From: CAWGHZ01 sp963775315 | Lineage (GTDB): Bacteria; Pseudomonadota; Alphaproteobacteria; MPNO01; DASWLB01 | Reading direction: 5' to 3' | NCBI GenBank assembly: GCA_963775315.1 | Contig: CAVZIN010000012.1 | Location: forward strand, 248,001-312,000 | DNA: 64,000 nucleotides | In this document: piece after piece, positions 47,792 to 55,934 of the stretch | How the letters are laid out: each line of letters starts with the position of its first letter | Numbering within the stretch: the first letter of the stretch is position 1 | Position numbers and translations under genes: made by a program | Notes under the pieces: model-generated | Told to the model about the DNA's origin: nothing | The model's database searches: none | Seen by the model: the letters and a program-made list of their open reading frames with translations, nothing else

Positions 47792-48805
47792 CTATTGCTG
47801 CGTGTCGCCGGCTTTCTTCAGCTCCTCGCGGAACTTTGCGAGGATCTGGGCGCCGTTCGGGCGGGACTTCACCCAGGCGTCGACCACCGGCTGCGTCACC
47901 TTGATCCAGCGCGCCCGCTCGGCCGCGGAAAGCTTCGACATGTGCTGGCCGGAGAGCTTGGTGACGTACGCTTCCTGCTGCTCGGCCGTGTGCGTGAAGG
48001 TTTCGGCCATGCGGCGCGAGAACGGCTCGCCGGCATACTTGTCGACGGCCGCCTTCGCCTTGGCCGGCAGGCGCTCGCAGGCCGACTTGCTCATCAGGAT
48101 GAAGGCCGACGGCGTCGAGTAGCCGACATCGAGATGGTAGTGGGTCACCTCCTGCAGCTTGTACTGCACGACGCCGCCCCAGCCCATCTCCGCCCCGTCG
48201 ACCACGCCGCGCTGCAGCGCCTCGTAGTTTTCCTGCGTGGTGAGCGTGATCGGCGTGCCGCCCAGCCGCTCCATGATCTTCGCGTCGGCAGCGCCCTGGA
48301 CGGCGATCTTGAGCCCGTGCAGGTCGGCCAGCGTCTTGATCGGCGTACGCGTGTGCAGGTTGGTCGCCGGGAACAGGAAGAAGGCGACCGGATGGACCTT
48401 TGCGTACTGCTTATCCAACATGCCGTCGGCATAAAGGTTCCACAGCGCGACCGAGCCGGGAATGATGTCGTTCACGATGAAAGGAAGGTCCGCCACCGAC
48501 GTGTCGGGAAACATCCCGCGATAGATCGTCGGCACCGACATGCCGATGTCGATCACCCCACTCACCAGCCGATCCCACGTGTTGCCCATGGTGGCGAGGC
48601 TGGAGCCGAAGAAGAACTTGATGTCGAGCGTGCCGTCCGACGCCTTCATCACGTCCTGCGCCCAGGGCAGCATGCCGTGTACGTAGTTCGTCGAGTTGGA
48701 GGGGCCGGTGAAATTGAACTTCAGCGTTGCCGGCTCGGCCGCCTTGGCCGCGGCGGGCAGGCCGATGGCAAGCGCCAGCGCCGCAATCCCGAGCTTCGCG
48801 AACAT
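47792..48805 (-). CDS. TRAP transporter solute-binding protein (DctP family), orphan
   Basis: The 337-residue periplasmic receptor starts at ATG 48805 after AAGGAG; an in-frame ATG 22 codons upstream lacks one. Signal peptide 1-22 (cut after AKA-A). The DctP fold is marked by 'LKFNFTGPSNSTNYVHGMLP', 'DLHGLKIAVQGAADAKIMERLGGT' (in part) and 'LQRGVVDGAEMGWGGVVQYK'. The conserved carboxylate-binding Arg probably corresponds to that in 'HTRTPIKTLADL'. No DctQ or DctM membrane genes lie beside it, so it must either use components encoded elsewhere or belong to a non-transport role. An amidohydrolase gene is divergent. Confidence 0.88.
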   Translation of the reverse strand: MFAKLGIAALALAIGLPAAAKAAEPATLKFNFTGPSNSTNYVHGMLPWAQDVMKASDGTLDIKFFFGSSLATMGNTWDRLVSGVIDIGMSVPTIYRGMFPDTSVADLPFIVNDIIPGSVALWNLYADGMLDKQYAKVHPVAFFLFPATNLHTRTPIKTLADLHGLKIAVQGAADAKIMERLGGTPITLTTQENYEALQRGVVDGAEMGWGGVVQYKLQEVTHYHLDVGYSTPSAFILMSKSACERLPAKAKAAVDKYAGEPFSRRMAETFTHTAEQQEAYVTKLSGQHMSKLSAAERARWIKVTQPVVDAWVKSRPNGAQILAKFREELKKAGDTQQ

Positions 48806-48981
48806 GTTTACTCCTTGCACGAGCGAACCTTTGTTGGCCGGCAATGTGGCAGTCGCGGTGTGGCCGGTCAATCGCAGTCAGCCTGCGCAAAGCACGCGCC
48901 ACGCCGACGAATATGCTAGAAGGCGGGCCACACGTGCCCGACGCACGCTGGCGTGGGGACTACCGAACGCGAGAGGACGGA

Positions 48982-50358
48982 ATGTCGGACGACAAGACGA
49001 GCCGAAACGAGACGCCAGGAAACCCCGCTCGCATCCTGCTGAAGGGCGGGGTCGTGCTGAGCTTCGATCGGGCCGTCGGCGACTTCGACCAGGCGGACGT
49101 GCTGATCGAGGGCAAGAAGATCGTCGTCGTCCGGCCGAACATCGAGGCGCAGGACGCGACGGTGATCGACGCTTCCGACACCATCGTGCTGCCGGGCTTC
49201 ATCGATTCGCACCATCATTTGTACCAGGGCGTGCTGCGCAACGTGCAGGCGAACGGCCTCCTGATGGACTACTTCCGGGACATCACGAACGGGCCGGCGG
49301 CGATCACCCGGCACTTCCGTCCGGAGGACGCCTATGTCGGCGGGCTGAGCGGCGCGATCCGCTCGCTCGACGCGGGGGTGACGACGGTCGCCGACGTGTC
49401 GCAGGTCAACCACAGCCCCGAGCACAGCGACGCGCTGATCCGCGGCTTCATCGAATCGGGCGTCCGCATCGTCGTCGCCTATACCGCCGGCGCGGGCGAG
49501 CGGATGGCCTGGCCGGGCGACGTCGAACGGCTGCTCAAGCAGTACTTCTCGTCGCGCGACCAGCTCGTGACGCCGGCCCTCGGCACCGGCGTCGACGGCA
49601 AATCCTTCCGTGCCGCGCGCCGCCACGGTCTCCGCATCTGGACCCATATCGTCGGCACCTCGCCGCGCGCCAGCGGGACAGAGCTCGAGCGGCTCGGCCG
49701 CGAGGGGCAGATGGGCGCGGACAACGTCTACATTCATCTGACGGGCGTGTCGTCCGAGCTGATGCAGCTCGTCCGCGACACAGGGGGCGCGGCGTCGCTC
49801 GCCGTGCCGATCGAAATGACGATGCGGCACGGCGCGCCGCCGATCCAGCAGGCGCTCGATCACGGCATCCGGCCGAGCCTGTCGAGCGACGTCGAGACCT
49901 CGATGACCGCCGACATGTTCACCATCATGCGCTCGTGCTTCATCCTGCAGCGCATGCTCGTCAACGAGCGGGCGATCGCGCAGGAGGCCGACCTCCCCAC
50001 CCTGCTCACCGCCCGCGAAATGCTCGAGCTGGCGACGATCCAGGGCGCGCGCGACTGCGGCCTCGACGCGAAGACGGGCTCGCTCACGCCGGGGAAGGAG
50101 GCCGACATCGTTATGCTGCGGCACGACACGCCGAACGCGATGCCTCTCAACAATGCCTACGGCGCGATCGTGACCGGCATGGACACGAGCAACGTGGACA
50201 CCGTGCTGGTCGCCGGCAAGATCGTGAAGCGGAACGGCAAGCTCACCAACGTCGATCTGAAGCGGCTGCGCGATATTTCGACCGCCTCGCGCGACTATCT
50301 CGTCGGCAAGGCGGGGTGGCCGCGCTCGGTCATCGACCTCAGCCTGCCCGGGCGGTAA
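48982..50358 (+). CDS. Amidohydrolase (TRZ/ATZ, cytosine-deaminase-like group)
   Basis: The 458-residue metal-dependent hydrolase has the first metal site in 'GFIDSHHHLYQGVLRN' (His77, His79), a further His in 'LRIWTHIVGTSP', another in 'NVYIHLTGVSS', and the catalytic Asp in 'PSLSSDVETSMTAD'. The N- and C-terminal composite beta-sandwich ('ILLKGGVVLSFD', 'GSLTPGKEADIVMLRHDTPN') is typical of the AtzA/TrzN/guanine deaminase subgroup, which removes chloride, amino or alkylamino groups from heterocycles. GAGAGGACGG precedes ATG 48982. It is divergent from the orphan TRAP receptor, which may bind its substrate; that is inference. Confidence 0.87.
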   Translation: MSDDKTSRNETPGNPARILLKGGVVLSFDRAVGDFDQADVLIEGKKIVVVRPNIEAQDATVIDASDTIVLPGFIDSHHHLYQGVLRNVQANGLLMDYFRDITNGPAAITRHFRPEDAYVGGLSGAIRSLDAGVTTVADVSQVNHSPEHSDALIRGFIESGVRIVVAYTAGAGERMAWPGDVERLLKQYFSSRDQLVTPALGTGVDGKSFRAARRHGLRIWTHIVGTSPRASGTELERLGREGQMGADNVYIHLTGVSSELMQLVRDTGGAASLAVPIEMTMRHGAPPIQQALDHGIRPSLSSDVETSMTADMFTIMRSCFILQRMLVNERAIAQEADLPTLLTAREMLELATIQGARDCGLDAKTGSLTPGKEADIVMLRHDTPNAMPLNNAYGAIVTGMDTSNVDTVLVAGKIVKRNGKLTNVDLKRLRDISTASRDYLVGKAGWPRSVIDLSLPGR

Positions 50359-50362
50359 GGGC

Positions 50363-50377
50363 GGCGGGGGACCCGCC
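50363..50377. terminator. Short GC hairpin between convergent genes
   Basis: GGCGGG (50363-50368) and CCCGCC (50372-50377) form a tight stem with a three-base loop between the amidohydrolase stop and the convergent dihydroxyphthalate-decarboxylase-like stop. Confidence 0.4.
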
Positions 50378-50381
50378 CCCG

Positions 50382-51359
50382 CTAGCTGTCGAGGACCGAC
50401 GGGTGGAACAGCGCGTCGACCGGGATCGGCTTGTCGATCAGCGTCTGGTCGTGGCAGTACATGATGAACCGCTCGAGGTTCGCGCGGTTGACCGCGAGGC
50501 CCGAGGGCCATGGGTCACGCGCGAGCGTCGAATCCTGCGCTTCGACCTCGTTGCGGGCGAAGGCGAGCAGGGCGAAGCCCGGATCTTCGTACGAGTCCCG
50601 CGCCTGGGCCTTGGCATCCTCCCACATCCCGATCAGCGCGTGGGGAAGCCAGGGCTCGCGCGCCGCCAGCTCCTCCTTCATCGCCATCACATGCATGATC
50701 GGGTAGTGGCCGTGCTTCCCGAAATAGCGCACGCATTCCGACTTCGTGTCGGGAAAGATGCGGCGCACCTTGTCGGCCCGCTCGAACAGGACGTGCGGCG
50801 GGTGCGGATGGATCAGCGCGTCGACATCGCCGGCTAGCAGCATCTCGCCCGGGTCCCTGCCCTTGTCGATCCGCTCGATTCGCACGGGGCGGCCGGGCGT
50901 CCACGCCACCTCCTCGGGATTCTGGGTGAACCAGACGATCTCCTCCCACGGGACGCCGTATTCGAACTTGAGGTCCCCCTTGGCCAGCACGGACATGGTG
51001 ACCTGGAAGGCGCGGATCGCCACCCGGCGGCCGCGGAGCTGGGCGGGCGCGGTGATGCCTGAATCTCCGAGGACGAACATGTGGTTCTGGCTGAACAGCC
51101 GGCGCGGGAAGACCGGCACCGCGGTGAAGGGCGCGCCGCGCGCCTTGGCCATCACGTAGGAGCCGAGCGACATCTCGGCGATGTCGAACTCGCCGCGCAG
51201 GAAGCGCCCGTGCCGGCTGAGCCCGTGCCGGCCGGGGGCCGACATGCCGACCTCGAGCGGCGTCAGGGAAAGCCCGTCCGGCAACGCCACGGTGCCGAGG
51301 AAGAACGGCATGTGCCGGTCGTAGCGTTCGAGCGCGATCGTCAGGTTGAGCGGGGCCAT
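50382..51359 (-). CDS. 4,5-Dihydroxyphthalate decarboxylase-like / substrate-binding-fold protein
   Basis: The 325-residue protein resembles proteins annotated as 4,5-dihydroxyphthalate decarboxylase (periplasmic-binding-protein fold): 'LTIALERYDRHMPFFLGTVA' at the start, 'GEFDIAEMSLGSYVMAKARG' (about 56-75), 'RRVAIRAFQVTMSVLAKGDL' and a C-terminal 'PWLPHALIGMWEDAKAQA'. It has no signal peptide, so it is cytoplasmic and more probably enzymatic than a transport receptor. ATG 51359 has GGAGGG just upstream. It is the last gene of the ring-hydroxylating dioxygenase operon, consistent with decarboxylation of a dihydroxylated aromatic acid. Confidence 0.75.
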   Translation of the reverse strand: MAPLNLTIALERYDRHMPFFLGTVALPDGLSLTPLEVGMSAPGRHGLSRHGRFLRGEFDIAEMSLGSYVMAKARGAPFTAVPVFPRRLFSQNHMFVLGDSGITAPAQLRGRRVAIRAFQVTMSVLAKGDLKFEYGVPWEEIVWFTQNPEEVAWTPGRPVRIERIDKGRDPGEMLLAGDVDALIHPHPPHVLFERADKVRRIFPDTKSECVRYFGKHGHYPIMHVMAMKEELAAREPWLPHALIGMWEDAKAQARDSYEDPGFALLAFARNEVEAQDSTLARDPWPSGLAVNRANLERFIMYCHDQTLIDKPIPVDALFHPSVLDS

Positions 51360-51384
51360 GATCCCTCCGCGAGATCGATCGTTC

Positions 51385-52392
51385 CTATACGCCGAAGGTG
51401 AACCGCGTGCCGATGTTGGATGTGACCAGCCGGTCGGGCATACGCTTGCGCATGGTCTCGATGAAGGCCGCGCCCGTGCAGTGCATCGGCACGACGACAT
51501 CGGGCTGCAGCTTTTCCAGCTCGTCGATCGTGTGGTCGACGTAGTCGATGGGCGCGGGGCTCAAATGAAATCCCCCGATCACCGCGTGCAGCCGGTCGAC
51601 GTTCGCCACCTTCATCGCCGTCCGGACCGAGTTGATGATCCCGGCATGGCCGCAGGACGAGATGACGACGAGCCCGCGCCCCTTAACGATGTAACAGGTG
51701 GCGTGCTCCTCGGGATGCGTGTCCTGCACCAGCTTGCCGCGCCGCTCGGCCTCGGTGAAATGCTCCTCGGGCTCGACCATCGAGCCGCCCGAGACCTTTT
51801 CGAACGAATCCCGCTCGATATAGCCGGAGGTGAACGCGCCGGGCAGCGTGTGCGGCACGCCGCAGCAGACGGGCGTCACCTTCTGCGCGGTGAGCGCGGT
51901 GCGGTCGAGCGCGCCCCAGGAGACGATCTCGCCGTCCGGCGCCTTCACCCATTTCTCGCGGAACACGTTCTCCGCCCCCACGTAGAGCGCGAGATTGCGC
52001 TTCATGTGAGTGCGGTAGCGGTCGACGAATCCGGAGAGGCCGCCGTAATGGTCGCGATGGCCGTGGCTCAGGATCAACCCGTCGAGCTTTGCCTCGTCGA
52101 TGTCGAGCAGGTCGAAATTGCGGGTCAGGATCTCCGGCGTGTATCCGAAATCGAGCAGGTACTGCGCCTTGCCGCCGCCGGCCGACGATTCGAGATGCAG
52201 CGACAGGCCCCATTCTCCGGCGAGAGTCGACATCTGCCGGCCGGGCACCTGGCGCACGTGCTCGATCTTCGCGTGCGGATGCGTCGCGTCGCGAATGAAC
52301 CTCTCATAAGCCGAATCCACCACCACCCGGACCGAGAGATGGTCCACCACCGGGGCAGCAAACGGCGCCTGGGCGCTCGGCTCCGCGTTCAT
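51385..52392 (-). CDS. Metallo-beta-lactamase-fold hydrolase
   Basis: The 335-residue MBL protein has the metal motif 'LILSHGHRDHYGGL' (HxHxDH, 110-115), a further His in 'VISSCGHAGIINSV' and another in 'VIGGFHLSPAP'. 'VVPMHCTG' near the end is a conserved active-site loop in the subgroup related to archaeal dihydropteroate-type synthases (7,8-dihydropterin-6-methyl... synthase annotation). The reaction is unknown; in an aromatic operon a lactone or thioester hydrolase is plausible. ATG 52392 follows GGGGAGA. Gaps to neighbours are 25 and 22 bases, so it is co-transcribed with the dioxygenase genes. Confidence 0.82.
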   Translation of the reverse strand: MNAEPSAQAPFAAPVVDHLSVRVVVDSAYERFIRDATHPHAKIEHVRQVPGRQMSTLAGEWGLSLHLESSAGGGKAQYLLDFGYTPEILTRNFDLLDIDEAKLDGLILSHGHRDHYGGLSGFVDRYRTHMKRNLALYVGAENVFREKWVKAPDGEIVSWGALDRTALTAQKVTPVCCGVPHTLPGAFTSGYIERDSFEKVSGGSMVEPEEHFTEAERRGKLVQDTHPEEHATCYIVKGRGLVVISSCGHAGIINSVRTAMKVANVDRLHAVIGGFHLSPAPIDYVDHTIDELEKLQPDVVVPMHCTGAAFIETMRKRMPDRLVTSNIGTRFTFGV

Positions 52393-52414
52393 GGCATTCT
52401 CCCCTTCCCGTGCG

Positions 52415-52906
52415 TCAGACCGAAAACACGTCGAACCAGCCGTCGACGATTTCGTCGACGAGCATGACCTTCTTGCGCGCGATGCGGAAGTCGCCCTCCG
52501 CCGGGCGCAGGCGATATTCGTAGCGCCCGGCCCGCTGCTCCGTCCCGCGCTTGAGGCTCCAGAGCGAGACCTGGAACGTCGCCGTCGCTGCAATCGCGCC
52601 GCCCTCCTCTCGGGCGAGCACGTTGCCGATCATGTGGCACGTGCGCGGCAGCGGCGTCGACGCCGCCGAGACGCCGGTGCCCAACCGGAAGATGCGGTCC
52701 TCGAGGCCTGACCGCGACGGGATGTAGATCAGGTTGACCGAGAGCTCGGGGTCGGCCACCAGCTCGCCCTCCATGGTGTAGCTCGGCACCCAGAACTGGG
52801 CATCCGGGTCGTAGAGCCCGAGCCAGTCGTCCCAGCGCCGCTCGTCAAGCGCGAGCGCCTCTCGGTAGAGGAAGCCGGCGACGGCCGGCGTCAGCGCGTC
52901 AGTCAC
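52415..52906 (-). CDS. Aromatic-ring-hydroxylating dioxygenase, beta subunit
   Basis: The 163-residue SnoaL-fold beta subunit has 'FLYREALALDERRWDDWLGL', 'YDPDAQFWVPSYT', 'TCHMIGNVLA' and the C-terminal 'FRIARKKVMLVDEIVDGWFD', all typical of ring-hydroxylating dioxygenase small subunits (NdoC/BphE type). I place the start at GTG 52906, overlapping the alpha stop by eight bases; an ATG six codons upstream is an alternative. It forms the alpha3beta3 oxygenase with the preceding gene product and has a structural role. Confidence 0.9.
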   Translation of the reverse strand: MTDALTPAVAGFLYREALALDERRWDDWLGLYDPDAQFWVPSYTMEGELVADPELSVNLIYIPSRSGLEDRIFRLGTGVSAASTPLPRTCHMIGNVLAREEGGAIAATATFQVSLWSLKRGTEQRAGRYEYRLRPAEGDFRIARKKVMLVDEIVDGWFDVFSV

Positions 52907-54239
52907 GGCGCACCGGGCCCGCATTCGCCATCAGCCGCGCCCATTGGCGCCAGACTCCTTGCAGCGCGATCTCGTGCGTGAAATGGGCCGAACTGCGGAC
53001 CGGCGCGATGCCGAGCTCGCGCGCCGGACCGTCTGGCCCAGCGATGGCGGTGGCGTCGCCGCGGGTCATGTCGCTGCGATGCGCCCGCGCCCGGTTGCCC
53101 TGCTGGGTGATTTCGAGGATCGCCACGTCGTCTGGCGTCGACATGCCCGATGGCATGAAGAAATCCTCGAACTTGCGGAGGCGCGCCGCGCGCAGCGTTC
53201 GGTCCTCGCCGACCGGCGCGACGCACCAGGACGAGATCTCCGTTCGGTCGACGCCGAGGGGGCGGTAGGTGCGCACATAGGTGGAGGCCAGCTCGTTCAC
53301 CAGAAGGTTCGGAAATATGGTCACGTGGCGCGACCGCTCCAGCACCCATTTCGCCTTGCCGGGCGATAGCTCGCGCGAGATCTCGTCCTTCAACGTCCAC
53401 ACCGGGAATGCCTCGGGCGTTTCCTTGGCGGCCCAGAACGCCGTGTGGCCGTTGCCGAGCTGGTAGCTGCCGGATTCGACGCGGCCGCGCAGCCGGCCGG
53501 TCTCGGTGCGCGCGAGGCCCGCTCGCCCCTCGCGGCGGTCGCGCTCGGCCATGGTCAGCGCGAAGTTCCGGTGCACGGTCGGCGCGTGGTACGGGTCCGG
53601 CCCGTTGTCGTGCAGGATTTTCCAGTTGCAGTTCAGTACGTGGATCGAGGCGCCGGCCACCACCTCCAGCGGTCGCGGCGCCGGAGCGCAATAGATGTCG
53701 AGGAACGCGGCGACGGGGCCCAGATGGTCGCGCAGCGGGACGACTTCGGGATTCAAGCTTCCGAACACGAAGCCGCGGTAGGACTCGATCCGGGCGATGC
53801 GGACGAGGCCGAAGTGCGTCCGGTCGAGCGCGCCTTCCGGCCAGCCGACCTTCTCCGTCGTCACCGCGGTGCAGGTGCCGTCGGTGTCGTAGCACCAGCC
53901 GTGATACGGGCACTCGATGGCCGCCATGTTGCCCGCACGGGCGGGCGTCAGCAGCGCGCCGCGATGGGCGCAGGCGTTGAGGAAGGCGGCGAGCGTCCCG
54001 TCGCGCTGGCGGATCACGAAGACCGGCTGGCGGCCGATATGGGTGGCGACGTAGTCGCCGGGCTTCGGCATCAGCCCTTCGAGGGTGAGGAACACCCAGT
54101 TCGCCTCGAAGATGCGGTCGTACTCCGCTTCCAGCACCGCCGGGTCGGTATGGGCCCGGCGGTCGACACGAAACGCGCCGGGCTGATCCTCCACCAGCGA
54201 TGCAAACCCGTCCGGGGCGCGCTCGAAGCCGCTTTCCAT
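52899..54239 (-). CDS. Aromatic-ring-hydroxylating dioxygenase, Rieske alpha subunit
   Basis: The 446-residue catalytic subunit has the Rieske cluster ligands Cys90-x-His92 ('LNACAHRGALL') and Cys110-xx-His113 ('IECPYHGWCYD'). The mononuclear iron site is in 'NWKILHDNGPDPYHAPTVH' (Asp215 bridge, His218, His223). Length and the presence of a separate beta subunit fit biphenyl/benzoate/anthranilate-type dioxygenases. It should add O2 to an aromatic ring, or hydroxylate or demethylate it. Ferredoxin and reductase genes are not in the operon, so electron supply must come from elsewhere. A quinone-oxidoreductase-like gene precedes it by 77 bases. Confidence 0.93.
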   Translation of the reverse strand: MESGFERAPDGFASLVEDQPGAFRVDRRAHTDPAVLEAEYDRIFEANWVFLTLEGLMPKPGDYVATHIGRQPVFVIRQRDGTLAAFLNACAHRGALLTPARAGNMAAIECPYHGWCYDTDGTCTAVTTEKVGWPEGALDRTHFGLVRIARIESYRGFVFGSLNPEVVPLRDHLGPVAAFLDIYCAPAPRPLEVVAGASIHVLNCNWKILHDNGPDPYHAPTVHRNFALTMAERDRREGRAGLARTETGRLRGRVESGSYQLGNGHTAFWAAKETPEAFPVWTLKDEISRELSPGKAKWVLERSRHVTIFPNLLVNELASTYVRTYRPLGVDRTEISSWCVAPVGEDRTLRAARLRKFEDFFMPSGMSTPDDVAILEITQQGNRARAHRSDMTRGDATAIAGPDGPARELGIAPVRSSAHFTHEIALQGVWRQWARLMANAGPVRRD

Positions 54240-54316
54240 GGCGGAAGCCTGTCACAGTTGCACGGGCCCGTCGAGACGCGCCGACGCGGCGGGCCGCGGC
54301 CGGCGCGCGCCCTCCG

Positions 54317-55297
54317 TCAGGGCTTGAGCAGGAGTTTCCCGAGCACTTCACGCCGATCGAGCATCTCGTGCGCGCGGACCGCGTCGGCGAGCGGCAGGCG
54401 CGCATGCACCGGCGGCCGCACCGCGCCAGAGCAGAACAGCTCGAGCGTGTGCTCGAGGATACGGGCCCTTCCGGCCGGGTCGCCGTCATAGCTGTGCATG
54501 GTGAAGCAGCGCACCGCCGGGCTGCGGTTGAGCTCGGCGCGCAGCTCCCGGAACAGATCCTTGGCTGGCCAGCCGCCCAGCATGTTGAACGACACGATCA
54601 GCCCCATCGGCGCGAGCATCCGGAGGTTGTCGGTAAAGTTCGCGCCGACGATATGGTCGAGCACCAGCTCGACGCCGCGCCCGTCTGTGAGTTGCATCAC
54701 CTTCTCGGCCACGGACTCGCGGCCGTAGTCGATCGTCGCGTCCGCGCCCTGGGATCGGGCGAAATCGCATTTCTGCGCGGTGCTGGCGCCCGCGATGACG
54801 CGGCTGCCCTCGTGCCGGCCGATCTGGATCACCGCGCTTCCGATCCCGCCGGCGGCACCGTTAATGTAAAGCGTCCGGCGGTCGATGCCGCGCGCCGCCT
54901 CGTGCAGAAGCGCCCACGCCACCTGATAGTTCGGCAGGCTCGCCGCGTCGTCGAGATCGATGCCGTCCGGGAGCGGGGTCACGGACTCGACCGGCACCGC
55001 GGCGAACTCCGCATAGCAGCCGCCGCGCAGGTGATAGACGAGGACCCTCTGTCCGGGGGCGAAGCCGCGCACGCCGCCTCCGACCGCCTCGATATGGCCG
55101 GTCATTTCCGCGCCGGGCACCGCGGGAAGCGGCGGCATCCAGCGATAGGCGCCGGTCCGGAACAGCACGTCGGGCTTGCCGACGCCGATCGCATGCGCCC
55201 GAACCAGCACCTCGTCGGGCCCCGGATTCGGCAACGGCATGTCAGCGTATTCGAGCTGTTCGGGGCCGCCCGTCGCGGTCAGCCGAATTGCTTTCAT
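54317..55297 (-). CDS. NADPH:quinone oxidoreductase (medium-chain reductase family)
   Basis: The 326-residue medium-chain dehydrogenase/reductase without structural zinc has 'PAVPGAEMTGHIEAVGGGVR' (about 66-85), 'LYINGAAGGIGSAVIQIGRH' (nucleotide-binding, about 143-162) and the C-terminal 'HEMLDRREVLGKLLLKP', the QOR signature ending. It would reduce quinones or enones with NADPH. It is the first gene of the minus-strand dioxygenase operon (77 bases before the alpha gene). It is unlikely to replace the ferredoxin reductase, because it has no flavin or iron-sulfur site. GGGGAGA lies about ten bases before ATG 55297. Confidence 0.9.
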   Translation of the reverse strand: MKAIRLTATGGPEQLEYADMPLPNPGPDEVLVRAHAIGVGKPDVLFRTGAYRWMPPLPAVPGAEMTGHIEAVGGGVRGFAPGQRVLVYHLRGGCYAEFAAVPVESVTPLPDGIDLDDAASLPNYQVAWALLHEAARGIDRRTLYINGAAGGIGSAVIQIGRHEGSRVIAGASTAQKCDFARSQGADATIDYGRESVAEKVMQLTDGRGVELVLDHIVGANFTDNLRMLAPMGLIVSFNMLGGWPAKDLFRELRAELNRSPAVRCFTMHSYDGDPAGRARILEHTLELFCSGAVRPPVHARLPLADAVRAHEMLDRREVLGKLLLKP

Positions 55298-55609
55298 CGT
55301 GATGTTCTCCCCGCCTGCCCCGTACTCATCTGATCGCCACGGCCCCATAAAGCCGCGAGGTCGTCCGCGTCCAGTCTCGCCTGCGAACCCTAGCGGCAAA
55401 TGGGCCCGAGCGCGGCCTCATATGGGCGTCTTCTGCAACGCTTCGCCGTCCCTGCCGCCCGAGGGCGGCCAAGATGCCGCACCCGCCCTTGATCCTCGTC
55501 AATCCGCTTAGCCCGCCCCGAGGGACGATCCGAATCGGCTCGCGGTCATTCGCGGGCTTGGGAACGGATCGGCGTGCCGATCCTGCAACGTGGATGAGGG
55601 AGCGGAGAA
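55298..55609. other. 312-base gap between divergent units, no gene seen
   Basis: Both strands lack a convincing gene. The region must contain the promoter of the minus-strand dioxygenase operon and of the small membrane-protein gene at 55610. I see no strong palindrome or repeat in it. Confidence 0.5.
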
Positions 55610-55825
55610 ATGAACGAGTTGCCCCTGGTATTCGGCGCGATCGGGGCCACGGTCGCGGTGATGGTGTGGATGCTGCTGGTCTTCCGCGGATTCTTCCGGC
55701 TTCGCGAGGAACGCGCCCCAGAGGTCGTCTTCGCAAAGGTCGAGACGCCCGCGCCGAAGGCGCCCGCGAAGCCTGCCCGCCCTGCTCCGGCCGCCGCGCA
55801 GCGTCGCGGAGGCCTCGCCGCCTGA
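55610..55825 (+). CDS. Small single-pass membrane protein
   Basis: The 71-residue protein starts at ATG 55610 behind GGGAGCGGAG. Residues 6-30 ('LVFGAIGATVAVMVWMLLVF') form one membrane helix. An acidic/basic segment follows ('RLREERAPEV') and then an Ala/Pro/Lys-rich tail ('PAPKAPAKPARPAPAAAQ') likely to be disordered in the cytoplasm. It has no family I recognise. It reads toward the norB end and may be an independent unit; a respiratory-complex accessory role is conceivable from size and position only. Confidence 0.55.
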   Translation: MNELPLVFGAIGATVAVMVWMLLVFRGFFRLREERAPEVVFAKVETPAPKAPAKPARPAPAAAQRRGGLAA

Positions 55826-55934
55826 CGGGACGCGCCGTCCGACCACCTCGCCGGGGCACGACGCCTCGTCGCGAGGTGGCGGAGGGAGAGGCGCCAGGTG
55901 CGAGCCGTATCCTCCGACCGCCGTAGCGCCCCGC

